A stretch of 49,038 nucleotides of DNA from a virus, in the IMG/VR virus record IMGVR_UViG_3300022743_000287, positions 1-49,038 of that record. One strand, given 5' to 3'. Each line of letters starts with the position of its first letter. Positions within the stretch are counted from its first letter, which is position 1. A program made the position numbers and the translations under genes. The notes under the pieces were generated by a model. The model was not told where the DNA came from. It did no database searches and saw nothing but the letters and a program-made list of their open reading frames with translations. Below, piece after piece: positions 23,781-31,197 of this stretch.

Positions 23781-24668
23781 TGATGACTCCATCTGGGGGT
23801 TGCTAAAGAGGCCCGAGTGGCTTGCCGCCAATTTCGGGGGTGGGGAAACTGATTCGCAGAGCTGCGCCAGCGCGTCGTCGAAGGTGCCGATGGCGTCGGC
23901 CAGCCCGATGGCGACGGCGGCCTGCCCGAAGAACAGCCCGGCTTCGGTGTCGCGCACGGCGGACGCCTCGATGCCCCGGTTGCGCGCCACCGTCTCAACG
24001 AATAGGCCGTAGACGCGATTCACCTCGCCTTTGAGAAAGGCGTGGGCTTCACTGGAAATCGGCTCGTGCGGATTGAGGTCGTTCTTGCGGTCGCCCGCAA
24101 AGACCGCCGTGTAGCGAACGCCTTCCTGGGCGTCCTTCTCGGACTGGTCGACGTGCATCGCAATGACGCCAATCGAGCCGACGCCACCAGTGCGCGACAC
24201 GAACACCTTGCTGGCGGCGGACGCCAGCGCGTAGGCCGCCGAGAAGGCCATGTCATTGGCTACCGCCCAGACCGGCTTGATGCTGGACGCCGCACGGATG
24301 CGGTCGGCCAGATCGAACACGCCGCCCGACTCGCCACCCGGTGAGTCGACGTCCAGCAGGATGGCAGCGACATTGGGGCTGGCCAGCGCGGCGTCCAACT
24401 GCGCGGTCAGACCGGCGTAGCTTGTCAAGCCGGATTCGGCTTCCAGACCCACGGTGCGCCGTACCAGCGTGCCGTGGATGGGGATGACTGCGACCTTGGT
24501 CGTCTGGGTGGCTGCGGGGCGCACGGGTGGCGTGAAGCCCGAGGGCGCAGCCAGATCAGCCAAGCCAATCCGGGGGCCGAGCACGGCCAGGATCACGTCA
24601 AGTTTTGGGCGATGGATCGCCAGCGGCACACCGTAGAGGCGTGCCGCCAAATGGGGCAACAGGGTCAT
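23436..24668 (-). CDS. head maturation protease, S49 family (lambda C-like)
   Basis: A 410-residue serine protease that processes head proteins during procapsid maturation. Residues about 105-113 carry DVDSPGGES. The nucleophile is probably Ser143 in NDMAFSAAYA and the base Lys195 in AGDRKND; this 52-residue spacing equals that described for lambda gpC (Ser166/Lys218). The C-terminal 115 residues are alanine-rich, helical and hydrophilic, like lambda's Nu3 scaffold, and have their own internal start (see 23436-23780). An AAGGA ribosome-binding site precedes ATG at 24668. Confidence 0.92.
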   Translation of the reverse strand: MTLLPHLAARLYGVPLAIHRPKLDVILAVLGPRIGLADLAAPSGFTPPVRPAATQTTKVAVIPIHGTLVRRTVGLEAESGLTSYAGLTAQLDAALASPNVAAILLDVDSPGGESGGVFDLADRIRAASSIKPVWAVANDMAFSAAYALASAASKVFVSRTGGVGSIGVIAMHVDQSEKDAQEGVRYTAVFAGDRKNDLNPHEPISSEAHAFLKGEVNRVYGLFVETVARNRGIEASAVRDTEAGLFFGQAAVAIGLADAIGTFDDALAQLCESVSPPPKLAASHSGLFSNPQMESSMNDRTDPAAPDRLAADPAGSTSQPTAATAMTVADAIEVAQTCTLAGRTDLIAGFLEARASPAKVRSQLLAAQAEASPEIVSRIAPDAAASAASNPLLDAAKQLAAKSASLKKEI

Positions 24669-24677
24669 GGGAATCCT

Positions 24678-26189
24678 TCAGGCAGACGACGAGCTGCCGG
24701 TTTGCGTGTTGTCGGCGGCGTTCTTGTTCGGCTCGGCGCTGCCGCCGTCCTTGGAGGTGCGGCGCGGGTCGGAGTCGAAGATCAGCCCGAGGTCGTCGGC
24801 GCGCTGGTTGTCGGCGGCGATCTCTCGGTCGACGTCTTCGGCGTCGTAACCGAAGGCAGAGATGGCTTCCGAGCGGCTCATCAGGCCTGCGCGGATGGCC
24901 AGCAGCATTGCCTTGAATTCCTTTTCCGGATCAACCCACTGCCAACCCTGGGGAATCCACTTCACCTGCAGGTACTGGCGGCGACGGACTGGGCCGCCAC
25001 GCGCGAAGCCGGGGGCTTCGATGGCACCGGAGAGCACGGCCTGCTTCATCCACGCCGCCCACACCGGGCGGCACATCTGATGCACAAGCACCCCGTGCTG
25101 CACCATCTCGCAGCGCCGCCGGAACTCCAGCATCCCGGCGCGGATGGACGAGTAGTTCACACCTGTGAGATCGCCGGTCAACTGCTCGTAGGTAACGCCG
25201 ATGGCGGCGGCGACGGCGCGGAACTGGGTGCGCAGGAACTCGCCATACGAGCCGCCGACGTCGGCCGGGTCGGAAAACTTGATGTCCTCGCCGGGCTCCA
25301 GAATCTGCAAAGTGCCCGGTTCCAGACCGGCGAGCGCGATGCCATCGCCATCTGCCGCGCCTTCACCCATCAGGTTGTCCTCCGGGTTCTGCCGTGTCAC
25401 GAACCCGGCGAACATCGCAGCGGTCTTCTTGCGCACCAGTTCGGCGTCGTCGTACTGGTCGAGTTCGTTGAGCTTGACCAAGGCCCGCGACAACCACGGC
25501 TCGCCCCGGATCTGGCCGGGACGCAGGACACGAAACAGGTGGATGATTTCCTTCGCATCGATGCGCACCGTGTCCATTCCGCCCTGACCCGACATCGGAG
25601 CCAGCCGACCGTCTTCGGGGTGCGAGCGGTACAGGTGGTAAGCGACGCGCCGCCCGAGGCTGTCGAATTCGATGCCGGAGCGCACCACGTTGCCCGAAGG
25701 CAGATCGAGGTTGAGACTGATCGGCAGGTGCTCCGGCTCCAGCAACTGAAGCTGCAGGGGCACCACCAAGCCATCCTCCGGGAGGCGCGGTCGCAGCCGG
25801 ATCAGGCATTCACCGCCTTCGAGCATCGCGCGGCAGGCCAGCGCCTGCAGGCCGTAGAAGTCGGTCTGGCCTGCCGCGTCCGCTTCCTCCGTCCAGTCAC
25901 GCCACAGCGCCTGCACGTCGGTCTTGAAACGTTCGTCTGCTGCCAGACTCTGCGGCTTGATGCCAGTGCCGACCGCGTTGGACACGAAGGCCTCAATCCC
26001 AGCCTGCGCCCAGGCATTGCGGCGCACAAGGTCGCGGCTCTTGACACGCAACTCAGTGTTCGTCGCCAGCATCGCGGCGACCGCGCCCGGGTTACCGGGC
26101 ATCCAAGCCAACGAGCGGCGACCACGGCCAGCCGCTTCGTGGACGGGTTGCTGACCGAACAGGCTGCGAATCTTTGAGTACCAAGCCAT
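24678..26189 (-). CDS. portal protein, lambda B family
   Basis: A 503-residue portal protein, forming the dodecameric ring through which DNA is packaged and the tail attached. Segments typical of lambda gpB-type portals include RSRDLVRRNAWAQAGIEAFV-like text near residues 52-70, the YQLTGDLTGVNYSSIRAG-like segment (EQLTGDLTGVNYSSIRAGML) and RRRQYLQVKWIPQGWQWVDP. ATG at 26189 overlaps the gpW stop as TGATG; an upstream in-frame codon adds a poor leader. The C-terminus is polar and low-complexity. Confidence 0.92.
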   Translation of the reverse strand: MAWYSKIRSLFGQQPVHEAAGRGRRSLAWMPGNPGAVAAMLATNTELRVKSRDLVRRNAWAQAGIEAFVSNAVGTGIKPQSLAADERFKTDVQALWRDWTEEADAAGQTDFYGLQALACRAMLEGGECLIRLRPRLPEDGLVVPLQLQLLEPEHLPISLNLDLPSGNVVRSGIEFDSLGRRVAYHLYRSHPEDGRLAPMSGQGGMDTVRIDAKEIIHLFRVLRPGQIRGEPWLSRALVKLNELDQYDDAELVRKKTAAMFAGFVTRQNPEDNLMGEGAADGDGIALAGLEPGTLQILEPGEDIKFSDPADVGGSYGEFLRTQFRAVAAAIGVTYEQLTGDLTGVNYSSIRAGMLEFRRRCEMVQHGVLVHQMCRPVWAAWMKQAVLSGAIEAPGFARGGPVRRRQYLQVKWIPQGWQWVDPEKEFKAMLLAIRAGLMSRSEAISAFGYDAEDVDREIAADNQRADDLGLIFDSDPRRTSKDGGSAEPNKNAADNTQTGSSSSA

Positions 26190-26410
26190 CAGAACCCCTT
26201 CGAGGTGGTGACCCGGATCTGCCGTGGCGCACCCGGCCACAGACCGGTGGCGGCGGCCTGTTCGGAAATGCCGCGCTTGACCTCGCGGATGGCGGCCATC
26301 AGTTCATCGACCGTGCGGTACTCGACGGTCTTGTCGCCGAAAGTGACGCGGCGTTCGCCTTTGGCGAGTGCGGTCTCCAGCGCCTGGAGTTGGACTTCTG
26401 TGTAGGCCAT
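26189..26410 (-). CDS. head-tail joining protein gpW-like
   Basis: A 73-residue protein with the gpW pattern: an N-terminal helix (TEVQLQALETALAKGERRVT), a short beta hairpin (FGDKTVEYRTVDELMAAIRE) and a second helix. In lambda gpW closes the portal and binds FII. It lies between the tail-fibre-like genes and the portal. Both ends overlap neighbours by a base or a few bases, so it is part of a tightly coupled operon. Confidence 0.88.
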   Translation of the reverse strand: MAYTEVQLQALETALAKGERRVTFGDKTVEYRTVDELMAAIREVKRGISEQAAATGLWPGAPRQIRVTTSKGF

Positions 26411-26802
26411 CAGCGGTACACCACAAGGTTGATTTCAGAGGAGTCGTCGAAGGACGCGGCGGCAGTCCCGCAGGAGATGTCGACGTACTGGGCAGTCTTG
26501 AGGTCGGAACTGGCGCGCACGACGGCGAAGCGTTGCTGGCCGGTGTTGGTGCTGCTGCGCGCGAGCGCCGTCCAGCAGTAGTTCGCATCCGGCATCGCCG
26601 CTGCGAAATGCACGCGGTACCGGCCCGCCGCCGTGCGCACGACACTGGCAACATTGCGCGCGCTGGCGATCACGACCTGACCGTTGACGTAGCCGAAACT
26701 GACCCACACCCGGGCAAGGCCGGGATGCGAGGCATCGATCTTGGTCTTGACCTCGAAGCCGATGCGCGTCGCCAATGCAGCGATGCTGGAGGCGAGGCTC
26801 AT
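26410..26802 (-). CDS. tail-fibre-like phage protein in the head cluster
   Basis: A 130-residue protein. From residue about 28 (GLARVWVSFGYVNGQVVIAS) to AAMPDANYCWTALARSS it has the pattern of the C-terminal domain found on many tail-fibre or appendage proteins, where VxF segments alternate with AMPDANY. The N-terminus MSLASSIAALATRIGFEVKT is similar to that of the next gene upstream (MSLATRIESLVIRV), so the two may be related or act together. It is out of place here, between terminase and gpW. Confidence 0.65.
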   Translation of the reverse strand: MSLASSIAALATRIGFEVKTKIDASHPGLARVWVSFGYVNGQVVIASARNVASVVRTAAGRYRVHFAAAMPDANYCWTALARSSTNTGQQRFAVVRASSDLKTAQYVDISCGTAAASFDDSSEINLVVYR

Positions 26803-27293
26803 CAGGCCAGCGCTCCGTCGAAGATCACCACGAAGTCGGTATCGGTGTTACCGACATCGCTGGCAGCGACCGCGCCGATGTTGGTGCGGGCCTGCAGTTG
26901 CTCGGCCACCGTCAAGGTCTGGGCAGCATCGAAGCGCACGCGCAGATTGACTGCGCCCAGGAGCGCGTCAAGACCGCTGGTGCCGTTCTGCAGCAGTTGC
27001 TGAATTTCCAGCAGGGTGTCGTAGGCTGCATCAGCACCGCCCAGGAGGTCAGCCTTGAGCGCGTCCAGCAGCGACACGATCTTGTTCGACGAGTAGGTGC
27101 TGGTGGTGGCGATCTGGTTGTCGTCGATGGCCATCGCGGACAAGACCGCCGCCTTGAGTTCGTTGATGGCCGCGACCAGACTCGATTTGTCGTTAGTGGA
27201 CAGGCTGGCCAGACTGCCTGCCGTTGCGCGGACGTCGTTGAACTCCTGGGCAACCCGGATGACCAGGCTCTCGATACGGGTGGCAAGACTCAT
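26802..27293 (-). CDS. fibre-like coiled phage protein in the head cluster
   Basis: A 163-residue protein with long helical, leucine-rich segments (SSLVAAINELKAAVLSAMAI, YDTLLEIQQLLQNGTSGLDA) and a QTLTVAEQLQARTNIGAVAA motif, typical of trimeric fibre stems and tail-fibre repeats. It starts MSLATRIESLVIRVAQEFND and its stop overlaps the next start as ATGA. Together with the 130-residue gene it could make a two-part fibre or capsid appendage. The role is inferred. Confidence 0.65.
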   Translation of the reverse strand: MSLATRIESLVIRVAQEFNDVRATAGSLASLSTNDKSSLVAAINELKAAVLSAMAIDDNQIATTSTYSSNKIVSLLDALKADLLGGADAAYDTLLEIQQLLQNGTSGLDALLGAVNLRVRFDAAQTLTVAEQLQARTNIGAVAASDVGNTDTDFVVIFDGALA

Positions 27294-27310
27294 GAAAACT
27301 CCTCTGAATA

Positions 27311-29278
27311 TCAGGACAGCCAGCGGCTCTTGATGACGCGCCGCCGTGGTGGGGTTGCAGAAACAGAGAGGCCACCGCGTTGGGTGGCCTCGTCTGGGTC
27401 GAAGGTTTGAATCGGGGGCGGCTCATCTGGTGGCCGTTCCATCCCGAGTTGGCGCTCCAGTTCGCGCCAGTGGCGCTCCTCGAAGCGATCCAGACCCGCC
27501 GCCGATGCGGCTGCACGGGCGTACACGTAGCAGTCGAGCGCCTCATTGCGCTCGCGCATCTTTTGCCACTCACGCACCGGGAAGCCGTTGCGGTCGCGAC
27601 GGGTGATCAACTGTTCGGCGCAGAGTTGCTGGATGAACTCCGCGTCGATCTTTGGCAGGTGAACGAATCCGGCCGGAAAGACCGTGGTCACGCCATCCTC
27701 ACTGACATCTGCGCTCTTGCGCAGGTTGTTGTAGAACTCCAGCTTGGCGATGCCCACCGCCACCGAGAACACCTTGATGCCCCGGCGCAGCTTCTTGCCG
27801 CCCTGCGAGACATCGATGGCCGTCGGCGTACCAATCAGGGCCGCGCCGCGTGGCACGCCTTTCACCGGCATCACGCGCGGATCGCGGCAAGCCCGCACGA
27901 AGGCATAGGCCTCCTGCGTCGCAAAGCCGGTGTCCAGTGCGAAGCGGGCCAGCGGCATCGCCGCGCCCGAGGCGTGAGTCCAGTTCTCGGCGATCAATTC
28001 GGCGAGGCGTTTCCACACCGCATCGCGGGCGGTATCGCCCATCAGCACACGGTGCTCAACCAACCAGGATGCCTTGCCGCGTCCGAAGGCCCAGACGGAT
28101 GCCTCGATACGATCCTTCTGCACGTCCGCCGCACCGACCAAGAGCAAGCCACCCAAGGGCACGGTGCCGATGCGGTAGTCCTCCCGGCGCTCGACCAGCC
28201 GCTGCCAGTCGGGAGCTTCGCCTTCCTCAACCCAGGTTTCGCCCAGTTCGGTGTTCTTGAAGGTCTTGATGGCAGCAGCCGAACCCGATTCCTTGTTGAC
28301 GGCGCTCTCCCACGCTGCCGCGATGTCGCGCCACGAACGCCAGCCCACAGGGCTGTACAGCGACGACAGATGGAAACCTGCCGTCTTGCCGGGCCCGTCG
28401 GTGATCATCGCGCGCCATTCGCCGTGCTCCAGCATCCACGTCTTGTGGTGCTCGGCAATCGGTTCATCGCAGGACTCGCAGATGTAGGCTGCCGTGTCCG
28501 GTTGCGCTTTTTCCCAACGCAACTGCTCGAAGCGCAGCCATTGGCGGTGCGAACAATGTGGGCACGGCACGAAGTACCGGCGCTGGTCACTGGCCTCGTA
28601 CTCGCGTTCGATGGCGCTTGCCCCCGAGATCGTCGGCGTCGAGACGATAAAAATCTTGCGACGCGCGAAGGTGCGCGTGCGGGCTTCCGCCAGCGAGATC
28701 GCATCACCCTCGCCATCAACATCCAGCGGGTAGCCGTCCACCTCGTCGAGGAACAGATACCGCACCGGCATCGACCGCAAGCCCACCGCGCTGTTGGCAC
28801 CGGTCATCACCAGCACGCCGCCCCGGAACTCCTTGGCCAGGATGGTGTTGCCCGAGTCGCGCGAGCGCGCTGGCGAGATCAATTCGCTCAGCGCCGCCGA
28901 CTCCTCGATCAGCGGGTCGATCCGCTGCTTGGAATTGCGCTTGGCCATATCCACCGTGGGCCACACCGCCATCATCGGCCCCGGCGCGTGGTGGATCACG
29001 TAGCCGATCCAGTTCGAGCCCATCTCGGTCGCGCCGAGCTGCGCCGCCTTCATGAACGCCACGCGCTCGACCGGCGAGGTCGGAGACAAGCAATCCATGA
29101 TGGCTTTCAGGTACGGCGTGCGGCTGGTGCGCCAGCGCCCCGGCTCGGCGGATGCCTTGCTGGACAGCATCCGGTGGCGATCCGACCATTCGGACACGGA
29201 CAACAACGGGTCAGGTGTCAGCCCTTCACGCCACGCGCGCTCAACTTCGGCCGCGCCTTCGTATTCAACGTCCAGCAT
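27311..29278 (-). CDS. terminase large subunit, lambda gpA family
   Basis: A 655-residue packaging motor and nuclease of the lambda gpA type, cutting concatemers and pumping DNA into the procapsid. The ATPase region includes FMKAAQLGATEMGSNW (residues 75-90) and the Walker-B-like YLFLDEVDGYP (174-184). Cysteine pairs at 239/242 (CPHC) and 267/270 (CESC) form the zinc ribbon seen in this family. The C-terminal part carries the nuclease domain (DTGFATQEAYAFVRACRDPR). Its start overlaps the small-subunit stop, as in lambda Nu1-A. Confidence 0.95.
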   Translation of the reverse strand: MLDVEYEGAAEVERAWREGLTPDPLLSVSEWSDRHRMLSSKASAEPGRWRTSRTPYLKAIMDCLSPTSPVERVAFMKAAQLGATEMGSNWIGYVIHHAPGPMMAVWPTVDMAKRNSKQRIDPLIEESAALSELISPARSRDSGNTILAKEFRGGVLVMTGANSAVGLRSMPVRYLFLDEVDGYPLDVDGEGDAISLAEARTRTFARRKIFIVSTPTISGASAIEREYEASDQRRYFVPCPHCSHRQWLRFEQLRWEKAQPDTAAYICESCDEPIAEHHKTWMLEHGEWRAMITDGPGKTAGFHLSSLYSPVGWRSWRDIAAAWESAVNKESGSAAAIKTFKNTELGETWVEEGEAPDWQRLVERREDYRIGTVPLGGLLLVGAADVQKDRIEASVWAFGRGKASWLVEHRVLMGDTARDAVWKRLAELIAENWTHASGAAMPLARFALDTGFATQEAYAFVRACRDPRVMPVKGVPRGAALIGTPTAIDVSQGGKKLRRGIKVFSVAVGIAKLEFYNNLRKSADVSEDGVTTVFPAGFVHLPKIDAEFIQQLCAEQLITRRDRNGFPVREWQKMRERNEALDCYVYARAAASAAGLDRFEERHWRELERQLGMERPPDEPPPIQTFDPDEATQRGGLSVSATPPRRRVIKSRWLS

Positions 29279-29805
29279 CAGTCCACCCTGGGTCGCAGTT
29301 CGCCCAGCTCCTGCAGGTGCTCACGCACCGCCGCCTCCAGGGCGACGTGCATCGTGTGCGGATCGACATTGAGCTTGGCGGCCATCTGTGCCGAAACTCG
29401 CGCGGGCCAGTTCAGCCACGCATCGCGCTCGGAGCGCGCCAGCTTGAAAACGTGGGCGATGGCCTGCGGCCTGTCCACCAACTCGCCCTTGAGCCGGGCC
29501 AGCCGCACCTTGTTGGTCTGCGCCTTGACTACCTCATTGACCGTGCGCGCCTGAAGTAAGGACGCACCGCCAGCGGGCAAGGCAGCAGGCCCGTCTCCAC
29601 CACCCTCTGGCACAGCGACCTTCGTGGCCTTGGCGCGCGTTCCCGCCTTGGGGGCATCGGAATTGCGCGCCCATTCGCGGTCAGCACGGTCGGCATCGAT
29701 GGTGCCGTCAGCCTCCGGCGTGATCCGACCGGCGCGAATTGCCTTGTGAACGGCGGTGTCGGTCACACCACGGTGACGGGCGTAAGCGCGAATCGAAATG
29801 CCCAT
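29278..29805 (-). CDS. terminase small subunit, Nu1-like
   Basis: A 175-residue DNA-binding subunit that should recognise the packaging site. The N-terminal helix-turn-helix reads SIRAYARHRGVTDTAVHKAI, and the C-terminal half is helical (VKAQTNKVRLARLKGELVDR, then LARSERDAWLNWPARVSAQM), as in Nu1-type small subunits. ATG at 29805 is the first methionine; a TTG 24 bases upstream is in frame and cannot be excluded, and neither has a strong ribosome-binding site. It begins the late head operon and is divergent from the DUF6900 gene at 29923. Confidence 0.82.
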   Translation of the reverse strand: MGISIRAYARHRGVTDTAVHKAIRAGRITPEADGTIDADRADREWARNSDAPKAGTRAKATKVAVPEGGGDGPAALPAGGASLLQARTVNEVVKAQTNKVRLARLKGELVDRPQAIAHVFKLARSERDAWLNWPARVSAQMAAKLNVDPHTMHVALEAAVREHLQELGELRPRVD

Positions 29806-29858
29806 TTTGAGAACCGGTTGTCCCTTCAATCATTTGTTTGTCATTCACTCGAAATCAG

Positions 29859-29922
29859 CTTGGCTTCTCTCTGGAACAGCGCGTTCATACGGACGTCATC
29901 AACACCATCAAAGGACGCAGCG
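29859..29922 (+). repeat. recurrent QRVH leader, copy 1
   Basis: CTTGGCTTC, six bases, GAACAGCGCGTTCATAC, then ATCAACACC and AAGGA before ATG at 29923 (64 bases from motif start to start codon). Near-identical blocks precede genes at 30216, 30829 and 46354. Read as protein the block encodes LGFSLEQRVHTD, here out of frame with the gene. Confidence 0.8.
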
Positions 29923-30120
29923 ATGAGCAAGCTCGAACAACTCCTGACCCAGATCGCGCAAGACAAGCTGGGCATCGAAACCCTCGAAACCCGCAAGTCG
30001 GACCGCCTCGACTTCCACGACGTGGCGGTCTGGTGCCTCCGCGACGCCCTTGAAGCCGCGTTCAACGCGGGTGTCGAGCAGGGCCGCAAGGCGGCGAAGT
30101 CGGACAAGGCCAACAACTGA
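29923..30120 (+). CDS. DUF6900-like small protein
   Basis: A 65-residue protein, MSKLEQLLTQIAQDKLGIET, then TRKSDRLDFHDVAVWCLRDA and an alanine- and lysine-rich C-terminus. The LDFHDVAVW pattern is what I know as DUF6900, a small accessory protein of mobile DNA with no known function. It reads opposite to the rest of the prophage and is first of three plus-strand genes. AAGGACGC lies just upstream, preceded by leader copy 1. The 95-base gap to the next gene holds leader copy 2. Confidence 0.75.
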   Translation: MSKLEQLLTQIAQDKLGIETLETRKSDRLDFHDVAVWCLRDALEAAFNAGVEQGRKAAKSDKANN

Positions 30121-30132
30121 TCAAGAACCGTC

Positions 30133-30159
30133 GAAGCCAAGCACAAAGCGCTTGGCTTC
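30133..30159. repeat. 10-bp inverted repeat inside leader copy 2
   Basis: GAAGCCAAGC (30133-30142) and GCTTGGCTTC (30150-30159) are perfect arms with a 7-base loop, directly after the DUF6900 stop. No T-run follows. The right arm is the start of the leader block. Copy 3 has a shorter version (GCCAAGC/GCTTGGC, 30752-30768). Confidence 0.6.
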
Positions 30160-30215
30160 ACTCCCGAACAGCGCGTTCATCACGTCACCCCATCAACCAC
30201 CCGAAGGACAAGCAA
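30151..30215 (+). repeat. recurrent QRVH leader, copy 2
   Basis: CTTGGCTTC, six bases, GAACAGCGCGTTCATCAC, then CATCAACCACC and AAGGA before ATG at 30216 (65 bases). The block reads LGFTPEQRVHHVTPSTTRRT in the same frame as the upstream DUF6900 gene, after its stop codon, and closes with a TGA that overlaps the next ATG. Confidence 0.8.
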
Positions 30216-30731
30216 ATGACCACCACCCAACTGACACCGGCCCAGCACGCGATCCTGGCCTACGCCCTCGAACACACCGACGGCAAGATCGACTGGTTTC
30301 CCGACAACATCAAAGGCGGCGCACGCAAGAAGGTGCTCGACGGCCTATTCAACCGCACCCTGATCACCTCCGACGGCACCCACTGGTTCGTCGCCGCCGA
30401 GGGCTACGACGCGATGGGGCGCGCCCGACCAGTACCTGCGCCAGTGGCCGCCGACCCCGAACTCGACGCAGCCGTGACGGCAGCCGAGGCCACGTGGGCG
30501 CAAGAAAAAGCAGCCGCCAAACCCCGCGCCCGCGAGAACAGCAAGCAGGCCACCGTGATCCAGATGCTGCAACGCCCCGAAGGCGCGACGGTGCAGCAGA
30601 TCTGCGAGACCACCGGCTGGCAGGCGCACACGGTGCGCGGCACCTTTGCCGGGGCCTTCAAGAAGAAGCTCGGCCTGACCATCGTCTCGGACAAGGTCCA
30701 GGGCGGCGAGCGGGTCTACCGGATTGCCTGA
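30216..30731 (+). CDS. DUF3489 domain protein
   Basis: A 171-residue protein of the DUF3489 family. The N-terminal half (LTPAQHAILAYALEHTDGKI) and the C-terminal winged-helix-like segment (KQATVIQMLQRPEGATVQQI, WQAHTVRGTFAGAFKKKLGL, a VSDKVQGGERVYRIA end) are characteristic. An alanine- and proline-rich linker joins them. The C-terminal domain suggests DNA binding; the function is unknown. Genes of this family are often found near DUF2924 and serine recombinase genes in proteobacterial islands, as is also true within this window. Confidence 0.88.
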   Translation: MTTTQLTPAQHAILAYALEHTDGKIDWFPDNIKGGARKKVLDGLFNRTLITSDGTHWFVAAEGYDAMGRARPVPAPVAADPELDAAVTAAEATWAQEKAAAKPRARENSKQATVIQMLQRPEGATVQQICETTGWQAHTVRGTFAGAFKKKLGLTIVSDKVQGGERVYRIA

Positions 30732-30762
30732 TCAGAAAGATCGAGAAAGTGGCCAAGCAGCG

Positions 30763-30828
30763 CTTGGCTTCTCAATCGAACAGCGCGTTACTACGGGTGT
30801 CGCAACGATCAACCCCAAGGAACCAGAG
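30763..30828 (+). repeat. recurrent QRVH leader, copy 3
   Basis: CTTGGCTTC, six bases, GAACAGCGCGTTACTACG, then GATCAACCCC and AAGGA before ATG at 30829 (66 bases). Here the LGFSIEQRVTTG reading is in frame with the downstream gene, so an upstream start could add it as an N-terminal extension. Confidence 0.78.
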
Positions 30829-31197
30829 ATGAACACCAACCAACAGATCCTCGCCACCCAGAACGAAGCCTGGGGCTTCTGGGGCACGATGAACGAACAC
30901 TCCAGCACCGCGTGGCCCCTGGCGATGACCGCCATCTCCGACGCTACCGGCCAGCCCCTCGAATCAGTCCGGGTCTTCCTCGACAGCCGCCACGGACGCC
31001 ACTTTGCGGACGATGTGCAAAACGGGCTGTACCGGGGCCAGATCCTGGCGGACGCGATCAACGCCGCTGCCCAACAGTGGATGGGATGGACGATTGGCCG
31101 CCAGACCAGCAAGCAATACGGTATCCCGCGCGGTCTGCCCTACCTGACGGGTTTCGTGATTCACTGCGAGATCACCGACGAGTCGCTGGCCGCCTGA
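30829..31197 (+). CDS. hypothetical protein, plus-strand cassette
   Basis: A 122-residue soluble protein (MNTNQQILATQNEAWGFWGT, then SRHGRHFADDVQNGLYRGQI and WMGWTIGRQTSKQYGIPRGL). I do not recognise the family; its regular helical pattern indicates a real protein. AAGGAACC and AGAG lie just before ATG at 30829. It is the last of the three plus-strand genes, and its final 37 bases overlap the convergent methyltransferase gene. Confidence 0.7.
   Translation: MNTNQQILATQNEAWGFWGTMNEHSSTAWPLAMTAISDATGQPLESVRVFLDSRHGRHFADDVQNGLYRGQILADAINAAAQQWMGWTIGRQTSKQYGIPRGLPYLTGFVIHCEITDESLAA

Noticed and set aside
24474-29554. Very long plus-strand reading frames opposite portal and terminase (567 and 724 codons)
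   Set aside because: They lie antisense to well-recognised lambda-family genes and have the arginine-, histidine- and glutamine-rich composition of GC-rich shadow frames.
30763-30828. Translating leader copy 3 as an N-terminal extension of the 122-residue protein
   Set aside because: It is in frame, but the better-spaced start is ATG at 30829 and the same block is out of frame in copy 1, so a general extension role is unlikely.
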